NCBI RefSeq assembly: GCF_017874395.1
Contig: NZ_JAGGLJ010000013.1
Span: forward strand, 1-56,995
Reading direction: 5' to 3'
From: Peptoniphilus stercorisuis
GTDB taxonomy: Bacteria > Bacillota > Clostridia > Tissierellales > Peptoniphilaceae
DNA: 56,995 bases
Part shown: positions 43,602-52,694 of the stretch, one piece after another
Numbering within the stretch: the first letter of the stretch is position 1
How the letters are laid out: every line of letters begins with the position of its first letter
Notes under the pieces: model-generated
What the model was told of the DNA's origin: nothing
Database searches by the model: none
The model's input: only the letters and a program-made list of their open reading frames with translations
Program-made: the position numbers and the translations under genes

Positions 43602-43909
43602 TGATAATACCATCCTTTGAGAAAATTGGAGAAGTAACAGATAGTAGATATGCACTTGTTATATTAGTTTCAAAAAGAGCTAAAAAACTAGTAGATGGAT
43701 CTAAACCATTTGTAGATATTGACTCAGAAAAACCAGTATCAATTGCTATTGAAGAAGTTATGGAAAAGAAAATTGTATTTGGAGAACAAATGAGTAACAA
43801 AGAATACGATGAAAAAATAGAAGCGGAAAAAAATAAAAAACTTGAAATTCTAAAAAAAGAAAAACTTAAAAATCTAAATGCTGATGAAAAGGACACTGAG
43901 GAGAAATAA
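43601..43909 (+). CDS. rpoZ: RNA polymerase omega subunit
   Basis: An assembly factor of RNA polymerase, 102 residues. The N-terminal two thirds hold the family core: DSRYALVILVSKRAKKL, then PVSIAIEEVMEKKI. The C-terminal 35 residues are a charged, probably helical tail (KIEAEKNKKLEILKKEKLKN) that makes it longer than many omegas. It overlaps by one base both gmk and coaBC. Confidence 0.92.
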   Translation: MIIPSFEKIGEVTDSRYALVILVSKRAKKLVDGSKPFVDIDSEKPVSIAIEEVMEKKIVFGEQMSNKEYDEKIEAEKNKKLEILKKEKLKNLNADEKDTEEK

Positions 43910-45102
43910 TGTTAAAGGACAAAAATATACTTCTAGGAGTAACAGGTGGAATTGCAGCTTATAAAGCTCCTGGTATAGTTAGTCTTCTTAGAAAAAAAGG
44001 AGCTAATGTAAAAGTTATTATGACAAAAGCTGCCTGTGAATTTGTAACACCTCTTACATTTCAAACTATGTCAAATAATATAGTGCATACAGAAATGTTT
44101 AATCAATTATCAAATATGGATGTAGAACATATTTCCCTTGCTAAATGGGCAGATTTAATAATAATAGCTCCAGCAAGTGCAAATACTATTGCAAAAATGG
44201 CAAATGGTATAGCCGATAATATGTTAAGTACAGTTCTTCTTGCTGCAAGATCTAAAATTTTAGTAGCTCCTGCTATGAATACATTTATGTTAAATAATGT
44301 AGCTACTGTTGAAAATTTAAACACACTTAGACAAAGAGGTGTGACTATTTTAGATACTCAAAGTGATGTTTTAGCTTGTGGTGATGAGGGATCAGGTAAA
44401 ATGCTTGAACCTAAAGAAATTGTTGATGAAATAGATACAGCTTTAACTAAAAAAGATTTATTAGGTAAAAGATTTGTAATTACAAGTGGACCTACTGTTG
44501 AAAAAGTTGATCCTGTAAGATATATAAGTAATCACTCTAGTGGAAAAATGGGATATGCTCTAGCAAATGCAGCAGTAAAAAGAGGTGCAGAGGTTGTTTT
44601 AATTTCTGGACCAACATCTCTTCAAAAACCACATGTTAAAAAAGTCATAGATATTGAAACTACACTTGATATGTATAATGCAGTTGAAGAAGAATTTAAC
44701 TCCTGTGATGTTTTAATAAAAGCTGCAGCGCCAGCTGATTATAGACCAAAGACATATAGTGAAGAAAAAATCAAAAAAGATGGAAAAACTGATTTTGAAT
44801 CTATAGAACTTGTACCAAACCCAGATATTGCAAAGCATTTTGGAAATCTGAAAAAAAATCAAATACTAGTAGGTTTTGCTGCAGAAAGTCATAATGAAAT
44901 TGAATATGCAAAGGGCAAATTAAAAAAGAAAAATCTAGATATGATTGTTGTAAACAATATAAAAAGAGAAGGTGCAGGTTTTAAATCTGACACTAATATA
45001 GCTAGTATTATAAACGCTGCTGGTGAAGTTGATTCCCTAGAAATTATGACTAAGGAAGAACTTGCAGAAGAAATTTTAAATAGAATTGTAAAATTATTTT
45101 AA
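43909..45102 (+). CDS. coaBC: Bifunctional phosphopantothenoylcysteine decarboxylase/synthase CoaBC
   Basis: Two steps of coenzyme A synthesis: CTP-dependent joining of cysteine to phosphopantothenate (CoaB), then FMN-dependent decarboxylation (CoaC). It has 397 residues. The CoaC half (1-185) has GVTGGIAAYKAP, VEHISLAKWAD with the catalytic His, PASANTIAKMANGIADNM and APAMNTFM. The CoaB half has TSGPTVEKVDPVRYISNHSS, then GKMGYALA and KAAAPADYRPK. It is last before a strong hairpin. Confidence 0.95.
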   Translation: MLKDKNILLGVTGGIAAYKAPGIVSLLRKKGANVKVIMTKAACEFVTPLTFQTMSNNIVHTEMFNQLSNMDVEHISLAKWADLIIIAPASANTIAKMANGIADNMLSTVLLAARSKILVAPAMNTFMLNNVATVENLNTLRQRGVTILDTQSDVLACGDEGSGKMLEPKEIVDEIDTALTKKDLLGKRFVITSGPTVEKVDPVRYISNHSSGKMGYALANAAVKRGAEVVLISGPTSLQKPHVKKVIDIETTLDMYNAVEEEFNSCDVLIKAAAPADYRPKTYSEEKIKKDGKTDFESIELVPNPDIAKHFGNLKKNQILVGFAAESHNEIEYAKGKLKKKNLDMIVVNNIKREGAGFKSDTNIASIINAAGEVDSLEIMTKEELAEEILNRIVKLF

Positions 45103-45103
45103 C

Positions 45104-45130
45104 AAAAAGCAAGAGTTTCTCTTGCTTTTT
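45104..45130 (+). terminator. Terminator after coaBC
   Basis: AAAAAGCAAGAG-TTT-CTCTTGCTTTTT, a 12-bp perfect stem. Its symmetrical A/T flanks could let part of the transcription continue into priA, which lacks an obvious promoter. Confidence 0.82.
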
Positions 45131-45152
45131 TAATGGAATAATAGGTGAGAAT

Positions 45153-47522
45153 ATGAAATATGTCAAATTATTTATTCAAAATAACATATCTAAAATTGAT
45201 ATTTTATATACTTATAAAATAAAAAAAGAAGAAAACATACAACTAGGTATGCGTGTTAAAGTTCCCTTTGGAAGAGGAAATAATCCAAAAATTGGCATAG
45301 TAGTTGAAATTTTAGAAGAAAATATTGAAAATTTTAAGATAAAAGAAATAATAGAAGTTTTAGATTATGAGCCTATTTTAAGTAAAGAGCTAATTGAACT
45401 TGGATTTTTTATGAAAGAAAAATATCTAACTACATTCAATCAAGCTTTTTTACCTTTAATGCCACCAGGAGATTTAAAAACTATTGTAAAAACTGTTGAA
45501 TTTGACGAAAATTATAAAACAAATAACGAAGATGAAAAAGAATTATTTGAAAAATTAAAAGTTGATAATATAGTAGAGAATTTAGACTTAAAATCTAAGG
45601 AATTATTACAAAATCTAATTGAAAATAAAGTTTTAAAAGTAAAGTTTAAGGTTGTTACAACTGGCGGATTTAAAACACAAAAAATGGTAAAATTAACTAA
45701 GGATTATAAAGATAAACTTGAGAAGTATAAGATTAATGAAAAGCAAACTCAAGTTATTAAATATTTAGAAGACTTAGACAATTCAAAAAGATCAGATATA
45801 TTAAAAGATCTTTCTATTTCTGACTCTCCAATTAAAACTCTTGAAAAAAATAAAATTGTAGAAATTTATGATGAAATTGTAGAAAGAAATCCCTATGATG
45901 AAGAATTTCATACAGAAAATCATATTTTAAATGAAGAACAAAAAAATGCAGTAAATGGAATTTTAAATTCTAAAAAAACAGTATCACTACTTCATGGACT
46001 TACTGGAAGTGGAAAAACTGAAGTTTATTTAAAACTTGCAGAAGAAGTTTTAAATAAAGGTGCTCAAGTAATAGTATTAGTTCCAGAAATAGGCCTTACT
46101 CCTCAAATGATAGAGAGATTTAAGGGAAGATTTAAAGATAGAGTATCAGTGCTTCACTCAAAACTTTCAGCTGGAGAGAGATTTGATCAATGGCAAAAGA
46201 TTAAAAATAATGAAGTGGATATTGTAGTAGGTGCAAGATCTGCAGTTTTTGCTCCTTTTACAAATTTGAAAATGATAATTATTGATGAAGAACACGATTC
46301 TTCTTATAGATTCCATTCAGCTCTAAGATATGATACTAAAGAAGTTGCAATAAAAAGAATGAATAATTTAAAGGGTAATGTAGTTCTTGGATCTGCAACA
46401 CCTGATGTAATTAGCTATTATAATGCAAAAAATGATAAATATAATTTATTTGAACTTAAAAGTAGAGCTGTTAAGGGTGCAAGTCTTCCAAGTATTGAAA
46501 TAGTTGATATGAGAGAAGAACTTGCAATGGGAAATATGTCTATTTTTAGCGAGAATTTAAGAGCTTTAATTGAAAATAGACTTAATAATGAAGAACAAAT
46601 TATACTTTTTTTAAATAGACGTGGATTTTCTTCCTTTGTTTCTTGTAGAAACTGTGGACATGTTATAAAATGTGATAATTGTGATATATCAATGACCTAT
46701 CATAGAAGTAATAATATATTAAGATGTCACTATTGTGGTTCTACAAAAAAAATGTTAAGAGTTTGTCCAGAATGTGGAAGTAAATATATAAAACAATTTG
46801 GCGTTGGAACTCAGCAAGTAGAAGAAGAAATAAAAAAACTATTTCCAAGTGCAAGAGTTGTAAGAATGGATAGAGATACAACTACTGCAAAGGATAGTTA
46901 TGATAATATATATAATAGTGTAAAAAATAGAGAAGTTGACATATTAATAGGAACTCAAATGGTCGCTAAGGGACTTGATTTTGAAAATGTAACTCTTGTA
47001 GGAGTTATTGCAGCAGATTTATCTTTATTTATTTCTGATTTTAGAGCAAATGAAAATACCTTTGAGCTTTTAACTCAAGTTTCAGGTAGAGCTGGAAGAT
47101 CAAATAAAGATGGAAATGTTGTAATTCAAACATATAATCCTGAAAATTATAGTATAATATTTTCAAAAGAGTCTGATTATTTAGGATTTTATGAGCATGA
47201 ACTTAAAATTCGAGAAGTTTTTAAATACCCTCCTTTTAGTTCTTTAGTATCTATCTATTTTAAATCAAATTCAGAAAAGTATTTAGATAATATATCAAGA
47301 AAAGTGCTTTTTGAAATAACTAGAGAAATTAAGAATTTCAAGGCTGAGGCTACAAATATTGTAGCTGTTCCTAGAATAAAAAATGTATATAAAGTTAAAT
47401 TTACTTTAAAGGTCAATCCAGAAGATTTAGCTAAGTTAACAAATATTATAAAAAGGGTATTAGTAAGTAATGGTAAAATTTTTGAAAAATATAAAATTTA
47501 TTCAGATATAGAGTTTTTGTAG
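45153..47522 (+). CDS. priA: Primosomal protein N' (replication restart helicase PriA)
   Basis: An SF2 helicase that reloads the replisome on collapsed forks, 789 residues. An N-terminal 3'-DNA-binding domain is followed by Walker A LTGSGKTEVYL, DEEH box IIDEEHDSSYR and GSATPDVISYY. The zinc-binding region has eight cysteines in four CxxC pairs (CRNCGHVIKCDNC..CHYCG..CPECG), and motifs V/VI are GTQMVAKGLDFENVTLVG and QVSGRAGR. ATG 45153 follows ATAGGTGAG. def begins 12 bases after. Confidence 0.95.
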   Translation: MKYVKLFIQNNISKIDILYTYKIKKEENIQLGMRVKVPFGRGNNPKIGIVVEILEENIENFKIKEIIEVLDYEPILSKELIELGFFMKEKYLTTFNQAFLPLMPPGDLKTIVKTVEFDENYKTNNEDEKELFEKLKVDNIVENLDLKSKELLQNLIENKVLKVKFKVVTTGGFKTQKMVKLTKDYKDKLEKYKINEKQTQVIKYLEDLDNSKRSDILKDLSISDSPIKTLEKNKIVEIYDEIVERNPYDEEFHTENHILNEEQKNAVNGILNSKKTVSLLHGLTGSGKTEVYLKLAEEVLNKGAQVIVLVPEIGLTPQMIERFKGRFKDRVSVLHSKLSAGERFDQWQKIKNNEVDIVVGARSAVFAPFTNLKMIIIDEEHDSSYRFHSALRYDTKEVAIKRMNNLKGNVVLGSATPDVISYYNAKNDKYNLFELKSRAVKGASLPSIEIVDMREELAMGNMSIFSENLRALIENRLNNEEQIILFLNRRGFSSFVSCRNCGHVIKCDNCDISMTYHRSNNILRCHYCGSTKKMLRVCPECGSKYIKQFGVGTQQVEEEIKKLFPSARVVRMDRDTTTAKDSYDNIYNSVKNREVDILIGTQMVAKGLDFENVTLVGVIAADLSLFISDFRANENTFELLTQVSGRAGRSNKDGNVVIQTYNPENYSIIFSKESDYLGFYEHELKIREVFKYPPFSSLVSIYFKSNSEKYLDNISRKVLFEITREIKNFKAEATNIVAVPRIKNVYKVKFTLKVNPEDLAKLTNIIKRVLVSNGKIFEKYKIYSDIEFL

Positions 47523-47533
47523 AGGTGAATTAT

Positions 47534-48013
47534 ATGGCAGTAAGAGTAATAAGAACTGATGATGATCCGATTTTAAGAAAAAAATCAAGAGATGTAAAAG
47601 AAATAAATGACAGAATGAAAGAACTTATAAGAGATATGTTTGAAACTATGGATGAAGCAGACGGAGTAGGTCTTGCAGCTCCACAAGTTGGAATATTAAG
47701 AAGGATTATAGTAATTGATGATAGAGAAAGTACAAGACTTGCTTTAATTAATCCAGAAATAATAGAAAAAGATGGCAATGAAAAAGGTTTCGAAGGATGT
47801 CTTTCAATTCCAGGAAGACAAGGTACTGTTGAAAGATGTACTCATGTTATTGTTAATTATTTAGATGAAGATAGTAATGAAAAAGAAATTGAAGCTAATG
47901 ATTTCTTAGCTAGAATTTTACAACATGAAATAGATCATTTAAATGGTATTTTATACACTGATAGAGCAGTTGAAATGTATGAAATAACTCAAGAAGAAGG
48001 AGACATTGAATAA
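47534..48013 (+). CDS. def: Peptide deformylase
   Basis: Removes the formyl group from nascent proteins. A 159-residue metalloenzyme with the three family motifs GVGLAAPQVG, EGCLSIPG (C89) and QHEIDHLNG (H131, H135). ATG 47534 is preceded by AGAGGTG; an in-frame GTG at 47525 lies in that site. It is co-translated with fmt, the gene that adds the formyl group, through a TAATG overlap. Confidence 0.96.
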   Translation: MAVRVIRTDDDPILRKKSRDVKEINDRMKELIRDMFETMDEADGVGLAAPQVGILRRIIVIDDRESTRLALINPEIIEKDGNEKGFEGCLSIPGRQGTVERCTHVIVNYLDEDSNEKEIEANDFLARILQHEIDHLNGILYTDRAVEMYEITQEEGDIE

Positions 48014-48933
48014 TGAATATAGTTTTTATGGGAACACCAGAAATAGCAAATCCCATTTTAGAAGCACTAGATGAAAACTATAATGTCACTTTAGTAGTTA
48101 CACAAGAAGATAAAAAAAAGGGAAGAGGTAAAAAATTATTACCTCCTCCTGTAAAAGTAAAGGCTGAAGAACTTGGCATTCCTGTATTTCAACCAAAAAG
48201 TATAAATACAGAAGAATCTATTGAAAAATTAAAATCTGAAAATGCTGATTTATTTATAGTAATAGCATATGGTCAAATTTTAAAAGAAGATGTTCTAAAT
48301 ATTCCAAAACAATGTATTAATATTCATGCATCTATTCTTCCAAAATTAAGAGGAGCTGCTCCTATTAATTGGGCAATAATAAATGGAGAAAAAGAAAGTG
48401 GAGTTAGTATAATGCAAATGGAACGTGGACTTGATTCTGGTGATGTTGCATTAGTTAAAAAAGTAAATATTGAAAGTTTAAATGCAGAAGAATTAGAAAG
48501 TGAAATATCAAGACTTGGTGCTGAGGCAATAGTTGAATTTATAGAGTCTTATAAAAAAGACGAAGCTGTATTTGTTCCTCAAAATCATGATGAGGCAACT
48601 TATGCTCCAAAAATTGATAAAGAAACTGGATATATTAATTTTAAAGAAATGAATACTAAAGAAATTTTAGATTTAGTAAGAGGATTATATCCAGCACCTG
48701 CTGCTTCTGCAGTATATAAAGATATTAGATTTAAAATTTTAGAGGCAAAAGAAGTTGAAAGTGAAGATGGAAATTTAGCTGGAGAAATTTTGGATTCTAA
48801 TAAAAAATTAATTGTAAAAACAAAAGATTCAGCAATAAGTATAGAAAAAATTCAATTTCCTGGCAAAAAAGCTATGAATATTAAGTCTTATTTAGCAGGA
48901 AATGATTTTGAAGAAAAAATTATACTAGAATAG
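48013..48933 (+). CDS. fmt: Methionyl-tRNA formyltransferase
   Basis: Formylates initiator Met-tRNA using 10-formyl-tetrahydrofolate, 306 residues. It has MNIVFMGTPEIANPILEAL, the catalytic-site stretch INIHASILPKLRGAAPINWA, GVSIMQMERGLDSGDVAL, and a C-terminal OB-like domain (about 205-306) for tRNA binding. The start overlaps the def stop by one base. Confidence 0.96.
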   Translation: MNIVFMGTPEIANPILEALDENYNVTLVVTQEDKKKGRGKKLLPPPVKVKAEELGIPVFQPKSINTEESIEKLKSENADLFIVIAYGQILKEDVLNIPKQCINIHASILPKLRGAAPINWAIINGEKESGVSIMQMERGLDSGDVALVKKVNIESLNAEELESEISRLGAEAIVEFIESYKKDEAVFVPQNHDEATYAPKIDKETGYINFKEMNTKEILDLVRGLYPAPAASAVYKDIRFKILEAKEVESEDGNLAGEILDSNKKLIVKTKDSAISIEKIQFPGKKAMNIKSYLAGNDFEEKIILE

Positions 48934-48942
48934 GGGGATATT

Positions 48943-49632
48943 ATGTATTACGGATATGGACTTTCATATATTCAATATATTTTACCTGGACTTATAATTG
49001 CATTTATTGCACAAGCTAAAATTAGCTCTGCATATGCAAAAAATAAAAAGATTTCAAGTGGAACTGGACTAACTGGAGCAGAAGCTGCAAAAGTCATAAT
49101 GGATAGGAATAATCTAGGTGATGTTACTATTAGAACAGTTCAAGGAGAACTTACAGATCATTATAATCCTCAAGATAAAACATTAAATTTATCAAGAGAG
49201 GTTTATTATGGAGATAGTATTGCATCTTTAAGTATTGCAGCGCATGAGGTTGGACATGCTCTACAACATCAAACAGGATATGCACCTCTTAAAATAAGAG
49301 CTATGCTTGTTCCTGCTGCAAATTTAGGATCAAACTTGTCTATGTTTTTTATAATGCTTGGATTATTTTTCTCAACTTTTTTTGTAAAAGTTGGTATAGC
49401 AATGTTTTCACTAGCTGTGTTATTTCAAATAGTAACACTTCCTGTGGAGTTTAACGCAAGTAGAAGAGCAGAATTAGAATTATCAAATGGAATAATGCCT
49501 AGTGAAAAAATTATAGGCACAAGAGAAGTCTTATCAGCTGCAGCACTAACTTATGTTGCATCTACACTTATGTCAATAGGACAACTTTTAAGACTTTTAG
49601 CACTATTTGGTAATAGACGAGATAGGGACTAA
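48943..49632 (+). CDS. yugP: YugP-family membrane zinc metallopeptidase
   Basis: A 229-residue membrane protein of the Zn_peptidase_2 family. The HExxH-type motif is HEVGHALQH (H101, E102, H105), preceded by a TM segment at 8-24 and followed by two hydrophobic stretches (about 125-165) and one near the C-terminus. The conserved EFNASRRAELEL supplies the likely third ligand region. It lies between fmt and rsmB, as in other Firmicutes; its substrate is not known. Confidence 0.87.
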   Translation: MYYGYGLSYIQYILPGLIIAFIAQAKISSAYAKNKKISSGTGLTGAEAAKVIMDRNNLGDVTIRTVQGELTDHYNPQDKTLNLSREVYYGDSIASLSIAAHEVGHALQHQTGYAPLKIRAMLVPAANLGSNLSMFFIMLGLFFSTFFVKVGIAMFSLAVLFQIVTLPVEFNASRRAELELSNGIMPSEKIIGTREVLSAAALTYVASTLMSIGQLLRLLALFGNRRDRD

Positions 49633-49635
49633 AGT

Positions 49636-50937
49636 ATGAAAAATATTAGAAAGAAGGCACTTTTTATTATAGACAATGTCTTTTATAAAGGTGCTTTTTT
49701 AAACGAAGAATTAGAAATATTAAAAGAATCAGATATCGATATTAGAGATTATAATTTAATAAGTAATATTACAACAGGAGTTATTCAAAATAGAACATAT
49801 CTTGATTATATTATAAAGAAAAACTCTAAAATTAAATTTAGAAAAATTCATAAAATAATTTTAACAATTTTAGAAATGGGAATTTATCAAATACTATTTC
49901 TAGATAGAGTTCCAGATTATTCTATAATAGATGAAAGTGTAAAACTTGCTCATGTCTATGGAAATAGAGGATCAGCAGGATATGTAAATGGAATGCTTAG
50001 AAATATTTTAAGAAATAAAGACAGTATAGAAGTAGATTTAAAGGGAAAAGAATATTTAGAAGTAAAGTATTCTCATCCTATGTTTTATATAGATGAAATT
50101 TTAAAGGATTTCTCCTATGAAGAAGCAGAAGAACTTTTAAAGGCTAATAATGAAAAACCACCTTTTACTATAAGGGTAAATGGACTTAAAACAAATAGAG
50201 ATGATCTAAAGAAATCTCTTGAAAAACAAGGATATAAAGTTGAGAAAACTAATATGTCTAAAGATGGATTAATAGTTCTTGATGCCTTTAATATATTTAA
50301 TACAAAGGACTTTAAAGATGGAGATTTCTATATTCAAGATGAAGCATCAAGTCTTGTATCAGAAATATTAAATCCAGAATATGGAAGTGATGTTTTAGAT
50401 TTATGTAGTGCTCCTGGAGGAAAATCCACTCATTTAAGTGCATTAATGAATAATACTGGAAATATTTTAGCTTGTGATATTTCAAATCACAAATTAAATT
50501 TAATTAGACAAAATATAAAAAGACTTGAAACAAGAAATATAAAATTAAAAAAATCAGATGCAATAGCATTTAGAGAAGATTTTAAGAATAAATTTGACTA
50601 TATTTTAGTTGATGCACCTTGTTCAGGACTTGGTTTATATAGAAGAAAACCTGAGATAAAATGGAATAGAAAAGAAGAAGATTTAAAGGAATTAAGTGAA
50701 ATCCAAAGAAAAATCTTAAAAAATGCCTCAATGTATTTAAAAAAAGGTGGACATTTAGTATATTCCACATGTACAATAACAAAAATAGAAAATGAAGATG
50801 TTATTTATGACTTTTTAGAAAAGAATGAAAATTTTGAAATAGAACAAATTGATGATAAAGATTTTCTAAAATTATATCCAAGTTTAAATAATACTGATGG
50901 ATTTTCAATAGTTAAATTAAAAAAGATTGGTGATTAA
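49636..50937 (+). CDS. rsmB: 16S rRNA (cytosine-967-C5)-methyltransferase RsmB
   Basis: A SAM-dependent m5C methyltransferase of 433 residues. The N-terminal NusB-like RNA-binding domain (about 1-135) is followed by the methyltransferase: VLDLCSAPGGKSTHLSALM, the motif IV Cys in DAPCSGLGLYRRKPEIKW, and the catalytic Cys of YSTCTITKIEN. ATG 49636 lies 3 bases after yugP. The first 20 codons contain a terminator-like fold (see findings). rlmN starts immediately at its stop. Confidence 0.94.
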   Translation: MKNIRKKALFIIDNVFYKGAFLNEELEILKESDIDIRDYNLISNITTGVIQNRTYLDYIIKKNSKIKFRKIHKIILTILEMGIYQILFLDRVPDYSIIDESVKLAHVYGNRGSAGYVNGMLRNILRNKDSIEVDLKGKEYLEVKYSHPMFYIDEILKDFSYEEAEELLKANNEKPPFTIRVNGLKTNRDDLKKSLEKQGYKVEKTNMSKDGLIVLDAFNIFNTKDFKDGDFYIQDEASSLVSEILNPEYGSDVLDLCSAPGGKSTHLSALMNNTGNILACDISNHKLNLIRQNIKRLETRNIKLKKSDAIAFREDFKNKFDYILVDAPCSGLGLYRRKPEIKWNRKEEDLKELSEIQRKILKNASMYLKKGGHLVYSTCTITKIENEDVIYDFLEKNENFEIEQIDDKDFLKLYPSLNNTDGFSIVKLKKIGD

Positions 50938-51987
50938 ATGCAATTAAATAGTTTGACTGAAGAGGAATTAAAGGAAGTTGCAATAAAATATAATGAAAAG
51001 GCCTTTAGAGGTACTCAACTTTTTAATTTATTTCACTCACAACAAAAAACTGATTTAAATGGAAGTAATCTTCCTAAGAAATTTATTGAAGAATTAGAAG
51101 ATAAAGAAGAAATAGCTAATGTGAAAATTTTAGAAGAATATGCATCTAAACTTGATGAAACTAAAAAACTATTATTTGAATTTGATGATGAAAATATAGT
51201 TGAGGGTGTTTTGATGAAATATAAACATGGATATTCTCAATGTGTATCTACTCAAGTTGGATGTAGAATGGGATGTGTCTTTTGTGCTTCTACAAAGGGT
51301 GGGTTAATTAGAAATCTAACTCCTTATGAAATGCTTGGGCAAGTTTATGAAGTTGAAAAGAAATATAATATTAAAGTATCAAATATTATATTAATGGGAA
51401 GTGGAGAACCTCTTGATAATTATGAAAATATAATTAAATTTTTAAAATTACTTCATAATGAAAAGGGACATAACACGAGCTTTAGAAATATGACTATATC
51501 AACTTGTGGTGTTGCGGACAAAATTTATGATTTAGCAGATGAAAATCTTCCTATAACACTTGCAATATCTCTTCATAACACTAATAATATTAGTAGAGAC
51601 AAAATTATGCCTATTAATAAAAAATATAAAATAGAAGACACGATAAAAGCTTGTAAATACTATTCAGAGAAAACTGGAAGTAGAATAACTTTTGAATACA
51701 CATTAATTCATGGCCAAAATGACAGTGAAGAAAATGCACTTGAATTAAGGGAATTATTAAGGGGATTAAAATCACATATAAATTTAATACCATTAAATCC
51801 AATTGAAGAATATGATGAAAAAAGACCTGATAGAGGCCAAGTTGAAAGTTTTAAGAAAAAGCTTGAAAAACTTTCGTTAACAGCTACAATTAGAAGAGAG
51901 TTAGGCTCAGATATTAATGCTTCTTGTGGGCAGCTTAGACGAAAGTATAAAAGAGGTGGAACTAGTGAAGTTTGTAGCAGCAACTAA
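50938..51987 (+). CDS. rlmN: 23S rRNA (A2503)/tRNA (A37) C2-methyltransferase RlmN
   Basis: A radical-SAM enzyme of 349 residues. The 4Fe-4S cluster ligands are the CxxxCxxC of GCRMGCVFCAST. Other family elements are YSQCVSTQVGC, NIILMGSGEPLDNYEN, TISTCGV, the resolving Cys region DINASCGQLR near the C-terminus, and ISLHNTNN. ATG 50938 begins directly after the rsmB stop. The phosphatase gene start lies within its last 23 bases. Confidence 0.95.
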   Translation: MQLNSLTEEELKEVAIKYNEKAFRGTQLFNLFHSQQKTDLNGSNLPKKFIEELEDKEEIANVKILEEYASKLDETKKLLFEFDDENIVEGVLMKYKHGYSQCVSTQVGCRMGCVFCASTKGGLIRNLTPYEMLGQVYEVEKKYNIKVSNIILMGSGEPLDNYENIIKFLKLLHNEKGHNTSFRNMTISTCGVADKIYDLADENLPITLAISLHNTNNISRDKIMPINKKYKIEDTIKACKYYSEKTGSRITFEYTLIHGQNDSEENALELRELLRGLKSHINLIPLNPIEEYDEKRPDRGQVESFKKKLEKLSLTATIRRELGSDINASCGQLRRKYKRGGTSEVCSSN

Positions 51988-52684
51988 TGTTGGAAAAGTA
52001 AGAACCAATAATGAGGACTCCTATTATATACCAGAAGATGATGATAGATTATTTATATTAGCAGATGGTATGGGAGGTCACTTAGCTGGGGAGACTGCAA
52101 GTAGTCTTGCTACATCAGAGATTTCTAAATTTATAAATAATGAAGAAATTGAAAGTGAAGAAGATGTAGAACTTGCTATAATAAAGGCTATTGAAATATC
52201 AAATAAAAAAATATTTAATCTATCTGAGGAAAATATAGAATATAGAGGAATGGGAACTACAGTGTCACTTGCCTATATTTTTAATGACAAATTAATATAT
52301 ACAAACATTGGAGATAGTAGGATTTATGAAATAGAAGATGGAGAAATTTCACAATTAACTAAAGATGATTCTTTTGTAAACTATTTAATAGATATTGGAG
52401 AAATTACAGAGGAAGAAGCACAAGTTCATCCAAAGAAAAATGTTCTGACAAAAGCGCTTGGAACATCAGAAAATATAAGAATGAAAGTTGAATATAAAAA
52501 CTTTAAAAAGGGTGTTAAGTATTTACTTTGTTCAGATGGTTTAACTAATATGGTAGATATAGATAGAATCAAAGATATAGTTAATGAAAATCCAATTGAT
52601 ATTGCAAAAGAGATTTTGGTTAAAGAAGCTCTTGAAAATGGTGGAGTTGACAATATTACATTGATTTTGATTGATAATGAGTAG
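51965..52684 (+). CDS. prpC: PP2C-type Ser/Thr phosphatase (PrpC/Stp)
   Basis: Reverses phosphorylation by the adjacent kinase. The 239-residue PPM fold has the motifs NEDSYY, LFILADGMGGHLAGE, GMGTTVSLAYI, NIGDSRIY, LCSDGLTNMV and GGVDNITLILI. GTG 51965 is chosen: GAGGTGG (51953-51959) lies at the right distance and the resulting N-terminus (MKFVAATNVGKVRTNNED) is that of the family. The open frame extends upstream into rlmN but with no family similarity. Confidence 0.93.
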   Translation: MKFVAATNVGKVRTNNEDSYYIPEDDDRLFILADGMGGHLAGETASSLATSEISKFINNEEIESEEDVELAIIKAIEISNKKIFNLSEENIEYRGMGTTVSLAYIFNDKLIYTNIGDSRIYEIEDGEISQLTKDDSFVNYLIDIGEITEEEAQVHPKKNVLTKALGTSENIRMKVEYKNFKKGVKYLLCSDGLTNMVDIDRIKDIVNENPIDIAKEILVKEALENGGVDNITLILIDNE

Positions 52685-52694
52685 GTGTGTTCTT

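Noticed and set aside
51917-51964. N-terminal extension of the phosphatase into rlmN
   Set aside because: It has no similarity to PP2C proteins, and a good ribosome site precedes GTG 51965.
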